Source of the DNA: Pyxidicoccus parkwaysis
GTDB lineage: Bacteria > Myxococcota > Myxococcia > Myxococcales > Myxococcaceae
NCBI RefSeq assembly: GCF_017301735.1
Contig: NZ_CP071090.1
Span: forward strand, 12,507,001-12,571,000
Length of the DNA: 64,000 nucleotides
Direction of reading: 5' to 3'
A program made the position numbers and the translations under genes. Shown piece after piece: positions 32,477-40,743 of the stretch (position 1 is the first letter of the stretch; each line of letters starts with the position of its first letter). The notes below the pieces were generated by a model. It made no database searches and was not told where the DNA came from. It worked only from the letters and a program-made list of their open reading frames with translations.

Positions 32477-33046
32477 ATGCTCGCGATGCAGTACAGCTTC
32501 GCGCTTCCGGCCGATTACGACATGGCCATCATCCGCAACCGCATCGCCATCAAGGGCCACTTGATGGACGACTTTCAGGGGCTCGGGTTCAAGGCGTTCC
32601 TCTACGCCTGTCGCGGAGATGCGAGCCACGAGAACCTCTACGCCCCGTTCTACGTGTGGAGGCAGGTGGAGGGGATGAACGCCTTCCTCGGTGGCGAGGG
32701 CTTCGCGGCGCTCACACAGTCCTTCGGGTGGCCCTCCGTCCGCACGGCACTGGTGCTCCACGCCTCGTGGCTGCCGTCGCTGAAGGAGGCGCGGTACGCC
32801 ACGCGCGAAGTCACCTCGATTGCTCCACATACTTCGCTGGCCGCGCTACGGGAGCGAGAGGTGCGGGCCGTGGACGATGACGTGACTCGGGACGGCGCAC
32901 TGAGCGCGGTGACGGCCTACGAGCCGACGACGTGGACGTTGGTGAGATTCCGTCTCTGGCGCGAGCCGCGCGACGTCTTCGGCCGTGAGGGCTTTCAGTC
33001 GTATCGCGTCGGACACGTGTCGGCCCCGGCGGCCGTGGGGCGGTAG
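32477..33046 (+). CDS. DUF4865-family protein
   Basis: This 189-residue protein fits DUF4865. It begins MLAMQYSFALPADYDMAIIRNRIAIKG in pieces such as QYSFALPADYDM, then has FQGLGFKAFLYACR, NLYAPFYVWRQVEGMNAFL and QSFGWPSVRTALVLHAS. The N-terminal half looks like a ferredoxin-like or dimeric alpha/beta-barrel fold and may bind an organic ligand. GAGAGGAGC lies 7 nt before the ATG. The gene always seems to travel with a tautomerase and LysR regulator in genomes I recall, so it probably works on the same compound, but its activity is unknown. There is no signal peptide. Confidence 0.82.
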   Translation: MLAMQYSFALPADYDMAIIRNRIAIKGHLMDDFQGLGFKAFLYACRGDASHENLYAPFYVWRQVEGMNAFLGGEGFAALTQSFGWPSVRTALVLHASWLPSLKEARYATREVTSIAPHTSLAALREREVRAVDDDVTRDGALSAVTAYEPTTWTLVRFRLWREPRDVFGREGFQSYRVGHVSAPAAVGR

Positions 33047-33166
33047 CTGAAGCTTCGGCTTTCCCGAAGACATACGAACGAATTCTCGTGCTTCGTGCCG
33101 CCGTTCTCCTCCGTGAGATGGCCCTGGCGACCACCGTCACCAGATTGCTCGTGGAGGAGCCGCCCC

Positions 33167-35962
33167 ATGCACGACGAGCCCACCGCCCAGCGCCTGTCGC
33201 GCACGCCACCGCCCGCAGGGTCGCCTGCCGCAACGCCCTGGCACGCGCTGCCTCCCGATGCGGTGCTCTCGCGCGTGGAGAGCGGACAGCACGGCCTGAC
33301 GGACGAGCAGGCGCGCGAGCGCCTCGCCCGCTACGGCCCCAACGTCATCCAGCGCGAGAAGGGCGAGGGCCCGCTGAAGCTGCTCTGGAGGCAGGTGAAC
33401 AGCCCCTTCATCTGGGTGCTCATCGCGTCCGCGGCGCTGGCCATCGTCATGGGCAAGGTGACGGACGGACTGGTGGTGGCGGCCGTGGTGGTGCTCAACA
33501 CCCTCATCGGCTTCGTGCAGGAGTACCGCGCGGGCAAGGCCATCGAAGCGCTCAGCCGCATGGTGCCGGAGAGCGCCACCGCGATGCGCGGAGGCCACAA
33601 GATATCCGTGCCCGCCGCGCAGCTCGTGCCCGGGGACGTGGTGGAGCTGGCGTCGGGTGACAAGGTGCCCGCGGACATGCGGCTGCTCGCCTCGCGCAAC
33701 CTCCAGGTGGAGGAGGCCGCGCTCACGGGCGAGTCCGTGCCGGCGCAGAAGCGCGTGCCCGCCGTGGAGGAGGCGGCGGGGCTGGGAGACCGGACGAGCC
33801 TCGTCTTCGGCGGCACGCTGGTGACGGCCGGCACCGCCTCCGCCGTGGTGGTGGCCACCGGCGGCGCCACGGAGGTGGGCCGCATCTCCACGCTGCTGAG
33901 TCAGGCCACGGACCTCCAGACTCCGCTGACGAAGGCGCTGGCCGTCATCGGCAAGTACATCACCGTGGCCATCCTCGTCGTCTCCGCCGTGCTGCTCGGC
34001 GTGGGGCTGTGGCGCGGCTACGAAATCAGTCAGGCCGTGGTGGTGGCGATTACCCTCGCGGTGGCCGCCATCCCCGAGGGCCTGCCCGCCATCGTCACCA
34101 TCGCCCTGGCCATCGGCGTGCAACGCATGGCCGCCCGGCGCGCCGTCATCCGCAAGCTTCCGGCGGTGGAGACGCTGGGCAGCACCACCGTCATCTGCTC
34201 GGACAAGACGGGCACCCTCACGCGCAACGAGATGACGGTGCAGGCGCTGTGGACACCGATGGGCGGCTACTCACTCAGCGGCGTGGGCTACGCGCCCACC
34301 GGAGAGCTGCGCCGCGACGGCCAGCCCCTGGGCGCGCTGCCGGACGACGTGCGCGAGTTGTTGCTGGCGGGCGCGCTGTGCAACGACGCCGCGCTCCAGG
34401 GCCGGAGCGGCCGCTGGGAGATGACGGGCGACCCCACCGAGGGCGCGTTGGTGGTGGCCGCGGAGAAGGTGGGCCTGCGCGTGGACGAGGCGCGCGCGAA
34501 CTCCCCGCGCCTGGACGCCATCCCCTTCGAGTCCGAGCACCAGTTCATGGCCACCCTGCAAGACGACGCGCAGGGGCACCGGCGCATCCTCCTCAAAGGC
34601 GCGCCGGAAGCCGTGCTGCGCCGCTGCGCTCCGGGTGACGGCGCCACGCCCGAGGCGGTGATGGAGGAGGTGGAGCGGCTGGCGCGGCAGGGCATGCGCG
34701 TGCTCGCGGTGGCGGCCCGCGAGGTGCCGCCGTCACACGCGGGTGTCTCCGAGGAGGACGTCGCGCACGGGCTGCGGCTGCTCGGGCTGGAGGGGATGAT
34801 TGACCCGCCACGCGAGGAGGCCATCGCCGCCGTGCGGGCATGTCACGAGGCCGGCATCGTCGTGAAGATGATTACGGGTGACCACCCGTCGACCGCCGAG
34901 GCGATTGGCGCGCAACTCGGACTCCACGAGCCTGGCACTCGCGGCGTCACCGGCGCGCGGCTCGCCACGCTCGATGACATGCAACTGAAGGAGGTGGCGG
35001 CGGGCACGAATGTCTTCGCGCGCGTGGCTCCCGAGCACAAGCTGCGGCTGGTGCGCGCGCTCCAGGCGAAGCGTCACGTGGTGGCCATGACGGGGGACGG
35101 CGTGAATGACGCGCCCGCGCTCAAACAGGCCAACATCGGCGTGGCCATGGGGATTACCGGCACGGCGGTGTCCAAGGAGGCGGCGGACATCGTGCTGACG
35201 GACGACAACTTCGCCTCCATCGCCGCGGCGGTGGAGGAGGGGCGGCGCGTCTACGACAACCTCATCAAGTCCCTGGCCTTCGTGCTGCCCACCAACCTGG
35301 GCCTCGCGCTCATCCTCATGTTCGGCGTGGCCTTCTTCCCCATCCACGACATCGACGGGCATCGGGTGCCGCTGATGGCCATGCTCCCCACGCAGTTGCT
35401 CTGGATAAACCTGGTGGCCACCGTGTCGCTGGCACTGCCGCTGGCCTTCGAGGCGAAGGAGTCGGACCTCATGCGCCGCGCGCCGAGAGACCCGGACGCG
35501 CCGGTGCTCAGCCACTTCGTGGTGATGCGCACCGGGTTGGTGGCGCTGCTGATGGCCGCGGGCGCCATCATCCTCTTCCTCTGGGAGTACTGGAGCGCGG
35601 TGGAGCACCTCGGCCACCCGGTGGCGCTGGCCGAGGCTCAGACGATGGCCGTCAACACCGTCATCAGCTTCCAAATCTTCTACATGCTGATGTGCCGCAC
35701 CCTCACCGGCTCGCTGCGCAAGGTGGGCTTCTTCAGCAACCGCACCCTCTTCGTCGGCGTGGGCGTGCTGGTGCTGTTGCAACTGGCCTTCATGTACGTG
35801 CCCTTCATGCGGCGCGTGTTCGGCTCCGCGCCGCTGACGCTGGAGGCCATTGGCCTGTCCGTGCTGGTGGGCGCGGTGGTGCTGCCGGTGGTGGGCTTCG
35901 AGAAGTGGATGCTCCAGCGCCGGGGCACGCAGGTGGTGCGGCAGGTGCGGCTTCCGGCCTGA
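33167..35962 (+). CDS. P2-type cation-transporting ATPase
   Basis: This 931-residue pump has an N-terminal cation-ATPase domain (WHALPPDAVLSRVESGQHGLT), the actuator loop TGES at 187-190, PEGLP in helix M4 (303-307), the phosphorylated Asp346 in CSDKTGTLT and a hinge MTGDGVNDAPALKQANIG. About ten membrane segments are present. It is of the Ca/Na/H P2 class and lies in the inner membrane. Helix M6 reads WINLVATVSLALPLAFEAKE, so the Asn/Thr-Asp residues that bind calcium in SERCA-type pumps are missing; it resembles the less-studied cyanobacterial PMA-like ATPases. The transported ion is therefore unclear. The ATG has GTGGAGGAG 8 nt upstream. It converges on the DUF547 gene with a 3-nt gap. Confidence 0.92.
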   Translation: MHDEPTAQRLSRTPPPAGSPAATPWHALPPDAVLSRVESGQHGLTDEQARERLARYGPNVIQREKGEGPLKLLWRQVNSPFIWVLIASAALAIVMGKVTDGLVVAAVVVLNTLIGFVQEYRAGKAIEALSRMVPESATAMRGGHKISVPAAQLVPGDVVELASGDKVPADMRLLASRNLQVEEAALTGESVPAQKRVPAVEEAAGLGDRTSLVFGGTLVTAGTASAVVVATGGATEVGRISTLLSQATDLQTPLTKALAVIGKYITVAILVVSAVLLGVGLWRGYEISQAVVVAITLAVAAIPEGLPAIVTIALAIGVQRMAARRAVIRKLPAVETLGSTTVICSDKTGTLTRNEMTVQALWTPMGGYSLSGVGYAPTGELRRDGQPLGALPDDVRELLLAGALCNDAALQGRSGRWEMTGDPTEGALVVAAEKVGLRVDEARANSPRLDAIPFESEHQFMATLQDDAQGHRRILLKGAPEAVLRRCAPGDGATPEAVMEEVERLARQGMRVLAVAAREVPPSHAGVSEEDVAHGLRLLGLEGMIDPPREEAIAAVRACHEAGIVVKMITGDHPSTAEAIGAQLGLHEPGTRGVTGARLATLDDMQLKEVAAGTNVFARVAPEHKLRLVRALQAKRHVVAMTGDGVNDAPALKQANIGVAMGITGTAVSKEAADIVLTDDNFASIAAAVEEGRRVYDNLIKSLAFVLPTNLGLALILMFGVAFFPIHDIDGHRVPLMAMLPTQLLWINLVATVSLALPLAFEAKESDLMRRAPRDPDAPVLSHFVVMRTGLVALLMAAGAIILFLWEYWSAVEHLGHPVALAEAQTMAVNTVISFQIFYMLMCRTLTGSLRKVGFFSNRTLFVGVGVLVLLQLAFMYVPFMRRVFGSAPLTLEAIGLSVLVGAVVLPVVGFEKWMLQRRGTQVVRQVRLPA

Positions 35963-35965
35963 GGC

Positions 35966-36874
35966 TCAGGGCCGGGGCTCGCGGGCGGCGGCGTCCGGGA
36001 GCGTCCAGTCCTCCTGCTCGAAGACGATTTTGCAGCGGTCCAGCTTCGGGCCGCAGGCGCGGTCCAAGTCACTGCGCGTGGCGCAGCCCGGCCGCTCGTC
36101 GCAGGTGTCCGGCAGGAAGGCCCAGACGAACTGGAGCACGCTGCCTCGGCGCCCCTCCGGCAGCGCGCGGAGGAAGTCGTCACGGTACGTGTCGAACAGG
36201 AGGGCGAGGTGCACGGTGTCGCCGTCCAGGTCCACGTGGTGCTTGTCGGCCATGAAGCGGCGGGAGGCGTCGTTGAGCTGCGCGTCCAGGTACTCCGGCT
36301 GGAAGTGCGCGCCGTCCAGCCGGGGGCCGCCGCGCGCGCCCTGGAAGAGGGCGAAGTGGATGCGCGGGTCCGCGTACTCGGTGCGCAGCACGCGGTTCTC
36401 CAGCGCCCACAGCGTCAGCCGCTCGCCGCCCACCGGCCACGCGCGGCCCCAGAAGAAGCGCCCCAGCCAGGGCTGCCTCACGGACTCCAGATACGGGTAG
36501 CCGTCCACCACCTGCTGGAGGACGAGCGCGTTGTACGCATTGAGCCAGTACGCGAGCGCATCCTCGGGCGTGGGGAAGACGTCCGGCCTGTTGTGGGGCG
36601 AGAAGGAGGCCAGCGACTCCACGAAGCCGTCCAGCACCTTGCGCTCGTGGCCCACCGAGGCGAAGTCCACGTCCCCATCCGCCTTCACGTGCCGCAGCAC
36701 CTGCGCGTAGCCGTTGTAGTGGAAGGGCTCGGACGCGGAGGGCACGCTCGCGGGCAAGAGGCCCTGCACGTACAGCGCCGTGGTGGCGACGGCCAGGGCC
36801 GTCACGGCGAAGAGCACGGCGGGCATCCGGAGGCGCCGCGCGAGGGAGGGGGGAGCGTCCACGGCCCGCATCAT
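35966..36874 (-). CDS. DUF547-family exported protein
   Basis: This 302-residue protein has an N-terminal hydrophobic segment (residues 17-40) that may be a signal anchor or signal peptide. The DUF547 landmarks follow: HYNGYAQVLRHV, EDALAYWLNAYNALVLQQVV, DPRIHFALFQGARGGPRL and the late DRCKIVFEQEDWTLPDA. Conserved Asn and His residues suggest an enzyme with a Cys/His or Asn-based site, but the activity is unknown. The ATG at 36874 is chosen. A GTG at 36934 would add 20 residues but would overlap a hairpin in the divergent region. It is probably periplasmic or membrane-tethered. Confidence 0.85.
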   Translation of the reverse strand: MMRAVDAPPSLARRLRMPAVLFAVTALAVATTALYVQGLLPASVPSASEPFHYNGYAQVLRHVKADGDVDFASVGHERKVLDGFVESLASFSPHNRPDVFPTPEDALAYWLNAYNALVLQQVVDGYPYLESVRQPWLGRFFWGRAWPVGGERLTLWALENRVLRTEYADPRIHFALFQGARGGPRLDGAHFQPEYLDAQLNDASRRFMADKHHVDLDGDTVHLALLFDTYRDDFLRALPEGRRGSVLQFVWAFLPDTCDERPGCATRSDLDRACGPKLDRCKIVFEQEDWTLPDAAAREPRP

Positions 36875-36913
36875 AGGCCAGGAGCCCTGGAGGCCGTCTC
36901 CAGCCCTCCGGGA

Positions 36914-36935
36914 CGTGAAGCCTGGGGGCTTCACG
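36914..36935. promoter_or_regulatory. Hairpin / operator between DUF547 and Rieske genes
   Basis: CGTGAAGCC (36914-36922) and GGCTTCACG (36927-36935) form a perfect 9-bp inverted repeat with a 4-nt centre in the 106-nt divergent region. It may be an operator shared by both genes. Confidence 0.5.
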
Positions 36936-36980
36936 CCACTGAGGCGCCCGCCGCGGAAGCGCCGCTATACTCGGGGCGTC

Positions 36981-38024
36981 ATGGAGCCTACGCCCGACGT
37001 CGTCCGTCACTTTCATCCCGTGCTCCCCGCCCGCTCGCTCGGCAAGAAGCCGGTGCGCGTGGAGCTCGCCGGCCGTGCCTACGCCCTCTTCCGGGACGCC
37101 TCGGGGAAGCCCGCCGCGCTCGCGGACGCCTGTCCCCACCGCTTCGCGCCGCTGTCCCAGGGGAAGGTGCGCGCGGACGGGCGGCTCCAGTGCCCGTACC
37201 ACGGCTGGCGCTTCGACGCGGAGGGGAAGGGCTCCAATCCCAGCCAGCCGGACCTGCGCCACTGTGACGCGCGCAGCTTCCAGGTGGTGGAGCGCCACGA
37301 CTACCTCTGGCTGGCCGAGCGGGACACGCCGCTGTCCGCCATGCCGGACATGGAGGCCGACGAGTATGTCTTCGGCGGGGCCTTCTCACAGCTCTTCCAG
37401 GCGCCGCTGCATGTGTCGCTCGACAACTTCAGCGAGGACGAGCACACGCCCTACGTCCACACCCGCCTCGGCTGGGATGACCCGCGCGCGGACCAGGTGG
37501 AGTTCGAGGCGCACAACCTTGAGGACCGCACCCAGGTGCACTACCGCGCCCCGCAGCGCGCCGCGCCCCTCATCCGCCTGCTGGGCGTGCGCGACGGGGA
37601 CTTCTTCCAGAATGACTGGGTGACGCGCTTCGACCCGGTGCGCAGCCAGTACACCGTGAGCTGGGTGACGCCGGACGGGAAGCCGCGGCCGTTCATCACC
37701 CGCGCCAACATCTTCTTCGTGCCGGAGACGGCGAACACCACGCGCCTGCACGTCTTCTCGTTCCTGAAGTGCGTGATTCCGGCGATGCGGCCGCTGCTGC
37801 CCATTGCCGCCCGCGCCGCCGCCGCGCTCACCTGGTGGGAGGTGCGCGACGACGCGCGCTTCATCCCCACCGTGGCGGGCACGCCCTACAGCCACAAGGG
37901 CATGCGCCTGGACAAGTACGACAAGCCGCTCGTCCACCAGCGCAAGCTCATGGAGCGCATCTACTACCGCGCGGGCCCGGTCGTCGCGCCGGTGCCGCTC
38001 GCGCGCGAGGCCTCCGGCGGCTGA
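36981..38024 (+). CDS. Rieske [2Fe-2S] non-heme iron oxygenase
   Basis: This 347-residue protein has a Rieske domain with Cys51 and His53 (ADACPHRFAPLSQGK) and Cys71 and His74 (CPYHGW). The catalytic part carries the mononuclear-iron motif DNFSEDEHTPYVH, which supplies two His and nearby acidic residues. The C-terminal half resembles phenylpropionate- and vanillate-type oxygenases, with WVTRFDPVRSQYTVSWV and LHVFSFLKCVIP. It should hydroxylate or demethylate an organic substrate with electrons from a reductase, but no ferredoxin reductase is adjacent. A start at ATG 36981 is used; no good ribosome site is visible. No signal peptide. Confidence 0.9.
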   Translation: MEPTPDVVRHFHPVLPARSLGKKPVRVELAGRAYALFRDASGKPAALADACPHRFAPLSQGKVRADGRLQCPYHGWRFDAEGKGSNPSQPDLRHCDARSFQVVERHDYLWLAERDTPLSAMPDMEADEYVFGGAFSQLFQAPLHVSLDNFSEDEHTPYVHTRLGWDDPRADQVEFEAHNLEDRTQVHYRAPQRAAPLIRLLGVRDGDFFQNDWVTRFDPVRSQYTVSWVTPDGKPRPFITRANIFFVPETANTTRLHVFSFLKCVIPAMRPLLPIAARAAAALTWWEVRDDARFIPTVAGTPYSHKGMRLDKYDKPLVHQRKLMERIYYRAGPVVAPVPLAREASGG

Positions 38025-38042
38025 GCGTCCCCGCGGGCCTCT

Positions 38043-38264
38043 TCAGTGGAACGAGGAGGGCGCGGGCTCCGTGTAGGGCGTCGCCGTGCCGGCCACTCCG
38101 GCGCGGGCCTCCCAGGCGTTGCAGCCGCTGTCGCCGGAGACCTCCAGCTCGAACTCGCTGAGCTCCGGCTGCATGCACCGGCTCGTCTCGTCGCCGCCCG
38201 GCTGGGGGTTGTGGCTGCCGAAGTACTTGCAGCCCTTGCAGTTTCCCCATTGTCCGTCCGCCAT
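38043..38264 (-). CDS. Small Cys-rich protein
   Basis: This 73-residue protein is not recognised but has a clear ribosome site (GAGGAGGAC 4 nt before the ATG). It carries CKGCKYF at residues 9-15, SRCMQPELSEFELEV and SGDSGCNAWEA, giving four Cys arranged C-x2-C, C and C. These could bind zinc or an iron-sulfur centre. The C-terminal tail is Ala/Thr/Pro-rich. It sits 18 nt from the Rieske gene end on the opposite strand. It may be a metal-binding or stress protein; function is unknown. Confidence 0.75.
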   Translation of the reverse strand: MADGQWGNCKGCKYFGSHNPQPGGDETSRCMQPELSEFELEVSGDSGCNAWEARAGVAGTATPYTEPAPSSFH

Positions 38265-38364
38265 GACGTCCTCCTCGGGAAGGTGGATGGTCCTTCTTCC
38301 GAGGGTGGGGCCGGTGGTGGGCGCTCACAAGCGCCGCTCGCCACTCGCGCTCCAGGGCAGGCGG

Positions 38365-38390
38365 CCCGGCGCCGGGAATGAGGCGCCGGG
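38365..38390 (-). terminator. Hairpin downstream of the TolC gene
   Basis: CCCGGCGCC (38365-38373) and GGCGCCGGG (38382-38390) form a perfect 9-bp stem with an 8-nt loop, 67 nt after the TolC-family stop at 38458. It has no T tract. Confidence 0.55.
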
Positions 38391-38457
38391 CGCGTGAAGC
38401 CCGGTGGTGGCCGGGGCGCCGGTGGTTGCCGGACGCCCTGTTCCACCGGGGTCCTGA

Positions 38458-39903
38458 TTACGGCTGGGGCGCGGGCTGCTGCTGCGCGGGCTGCTGCTGC
38501 ACGGGCTGCTCCGAGGGGGCGCCCTGCAGCGGCTGCTCGAGGTTCCGCGTCCCGGTCTCACCCGGCAGCGGCTGGAGGTGCGGCGGCACCGTGTTCGGGT
38601 CCTTCAGGTCCGAGTCCAGCGCGCGGGCCTCGAAGGCACCCACCGAGCGCAGCAGGCGCAGCGCCGCGAGGGCCGACTGGAGGCGCTCGTTGACGAAGCC
38701 AATCTCCGCGTTGGTGAGGGCGGTGTTGGCGTCCGCCACTTCCAGGTAGGTGGCCACGCCGGCCTTGAAGGACACGTCGGTGAGGCGCTGGGACTCGCGC
38801 GCCAGCTCCACCGACTGCTCCGCCTTGAGGCGGTTGGCCAGGGCGCTCGCCAGGTCCAGCTGCGAGCGCTTCACTTCCTCGCGCGCCGTCAGCTCGGACT
38901 TGCGCTGGAGGGCCAGGCTCTCCGCGACGCGGGCGGAGGCCTCGGAGACGTTGGCCTCGCGCAGGCCGCCGTCGAAGAGCGTCCAGCTCGCGGCGAAGGT
39001 GACGGCCCAGGTGTCGTTGGAACCGGTGAAGCCCGCCGCGTTGGCGATGCGCCAGGCCGCGCTCACGCCCAGCGTGGGCAGGTAGGCCAGCACCGTGCCC
39101 AGCTTCTGGGTGCGGGCCAGCTCCACCGACTCACGGGAGGCGGCCACGTCCGCGCGCTTCTCCAGCGAGGCCTGGTAGAGTTGCTCCGGGTCCGTCTTCA
39201 CCGGCACCTGCGGCTCCGGAGGCGGGGCGACCTCGAAGTTCGCGTCGTCGAAGGCCAGCAGCGTGGCCAGCACCAGCTTGGCGGAGGCCTCCGCGTTCTG
39301 CGCGCGGATGAGGTCCTGCTCGGCGCGGGACAAATCCTGCTCGGCGCGCAGCAGCGCCACGCGCGTCACCGTGCCGGCGTCGAAGCGCACGCGGGTGTCC
39401 TTGGCGCGCGCCCCGTTGAGCTCCACCAGCCGCTCCTGCACCTTCACGGCCTGCGCCTGCGCCGCGGCGCCGTAGTACGCCTGCGCCACGCCGAAGAGCA
39501 CCTCGCGCCGGGCCTGCTCCACGTTCAGCGCGGCCACGCGCTCGGCCTTGTAGGAGGCGGAGATGGCGGCCCACAGCTGCGGGGCGATGATGGCCTGGCG
39601 CGCTTCGATCTGCGCCTGCCGCTGAATCAGCGGCTGGATGGTGATGGGCACCGGGGCGAGGATGCCCGGCGGAATCTCCGCGGCGTTCGAGTTGCGGATG
39701 ATGGCGCCGCTGGCCGTGACGGTGGGCAGGTAACCCGCCCAGGCCTTGCGGGACGCGGTGTCCGCCTGCTCCAGGCGGGCCTGCGCGGCCTTCAGGTCCA
39801 GGTTCTCCTTGCGGGCCCGGGAGAGCGCATCCTCCAGGGTCAATACGGGCGGCGGTGCCGCGGCCAGGGTGGCCGCCAGGGTCAGCGCCAGAAGTGAGCT
39901 CAT
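38458..39903 (-). CDS. TolC-family outer membrane efflux protein
   Basis: This 481-residue protein has a Sec signal (MSSLLALTLAATLAAAPPP) and two TolC-type repeats. The first has LTLEDALSRARKENLDLKAAQARLEQA and SYKAERVAALNVEQARRE, quoted here as segments; the second has WTLFDGGLREANVSEASARV and SFKAGVATYLEVADANTALTN. Long coiled-coil helices and two beta regions per repeat fit the trimeric outer-membrane channel. The C-terminal tail is Gln/Pro-rich (QPVQQQPAQQQPAPQP). It should act as the outer-membrane exit of a tripartite pump, but no membrane-fusion protein or inner-membrane pump is adjacent. It is divergent from a MarR gene, which probably regulates it. AGGAGG lies about 10 nt before the ATG. 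Confidence 0.92.
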   Translation of the reverse strand: MSSLLALTLAATLAAAPPPVLTLEDALSRARKENLDLKAAQARLEQADTASRKAWAGYLPTVTASGAIIRNSNAAEIPPGILAPVPITIQPLIQRQAQIEARQAIIAPQLWAAISASYKAERVAALNVEQARREVLFGVAQAYYGAAAQAQAVKVQERLVELNGARAKDTRVRFDAGTVTRVALLRAEQDLSRAEQDLIRAQNAEASAKLVLATLLAFDDANFEVAPPPEPQVPVKTDPEQLYQASLEKRADVAASRESVELARTQKLGTVLAYLPTLGVSAAWRIANAAGFTGSNDTWAVTFAASWTLFDGGLREANVSEASARVAESLALQRKSELTAREEVKRSQLDLASALANRLKAEQSVELARESQRLTDVSFKAGVATYLEVADANTALTNAEIGFVNERLQSALAALRLLRSVGAFEARALDSDLKDPNTVPPHLQPLPGETGTRNLEQPLQGAPSEQPVQQQPAQQQPAPQP

Positions 39904-40215
39904 ACCGCCTCTACCTCCTCAGGAACCCGCACCGGTGCGGGTCCACGACGTCCAAAAGGACTTGCTACGGGTTGTCTCATCGCTCCGAGCGCCCGGGCTT
40001 CTCGCTCGGGACCCCTGGAAACGACAGGAAAAAGGCGGTGGGCACCGTGCCGACGCTAATGGGAGTCATCCGCGACACGGCCACCGACCTCCTGCCCTCC
40101 GGGGCCCCGGACGCATAGGCCAGGACGTCCGAAATTGGAAGCTCCGGAATGTATTAATCGTCAAAGGTTGATGAAGTCAATTGTTTAGGTGCTCGTGGGG
40201 AATTACATTGAGGGC
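39904..40215. promoter_or_regulatory. TolC / MarR divergent promoter with overlapping TCAA/TTGA palindromes
   Basis: This 312-nt region holds no gene. Its AT-rich part (40146-40185) contains TCAAAGGTTGA (40161-40171) and TTGATGAAGTCAA (40168-40180), two imperfectly nested inverted repeats sharing TTGA, followed by CAATTG (40178-40183). MarR dimers bind such short palindromes, so this is a likely operator for both genes. The rest of the region is GC-rich and featureless. Confidence 0.6.
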
Positions 40216-40707
40216 ATGAGCAGCGAGCACGTAGAGCGGAAGACGAAGCCGGCGGATTCGCGACGACGGGGCGAGGCCGCCACGGAGCCGGAAGAGCGGG
40301 ATTTGCCACGCCAGGCGTGGACGCTCCTCTTCGAGCTGATGCACGCGCACATGCGCAACTTCCCGGCGCTGGCGGCGGAGTTCGAGCTGTCACCGGTGCA
40401 GGCGCACGTGCTGCGGCAGCTCGGCGAGGCGCCGCTGGCGATGAGCACCCTGGCGAGCTACCTGTCGTGCGACGCGTCCAACGTGACGGGGCTGGTGGAC
40501 CGGATGGAGGCGCGCGGGCTGGTGGAGCGCAGGAGCTCCGAGCAGGACCGGCGGGTGAAGATGCTGGTGCTGACGGAGGCCGGCGCGGCCCTGCGCGAGC
40601 GGCTGCTGGGCCGCATCGCGGAGCCGCCCGAGGCCATCGCCTCGCTGGCGGATGACGACCTGCGCGCCCTGCGCGACATCATGCGCCGCGCGCTGCATCC
40701 GCAGTGA
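40216..40707 (+). CDS. MarR-family regulator
   Basis: This 163-residue regulator has the MarR layout: an N-terminal helix RQAWTLLFELMHAHM, then the winged helix with LSPVQAHVLRQL, MSTLASYLSCDASNVTGLVDRMEARGLVERR in pieces, and QDRRVKMLVLTEAGAALRERLL. ATG 40216 is used with GAGGGC before it; the frame back to 40189 has a weaker GTG-type start. It faces the TolC gene and an AT-rich operator-like region. It probably represses that gene and itself until a phenolic or hydrophobic compound binds. Confidence 0.9.
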   Translation: MSSEHVERKTKPADSRRRGEAATEPEERDLPRQAWTLLFELMHAHMRNFPALAAEFELSPVQAHVLRQLGEAPLAMSTLASYLSCDASNVTGLVDRMEARGLVERRSSEQDRRVKMLVLTEAGAALRERLLGRIAEPPEAIASLADDDLRALRDIMRRALHPQ

Positions 40708-40743
40708 GCGTGGCGCGGCTCGCCTGGAGGCGGAGCAGCCGCC

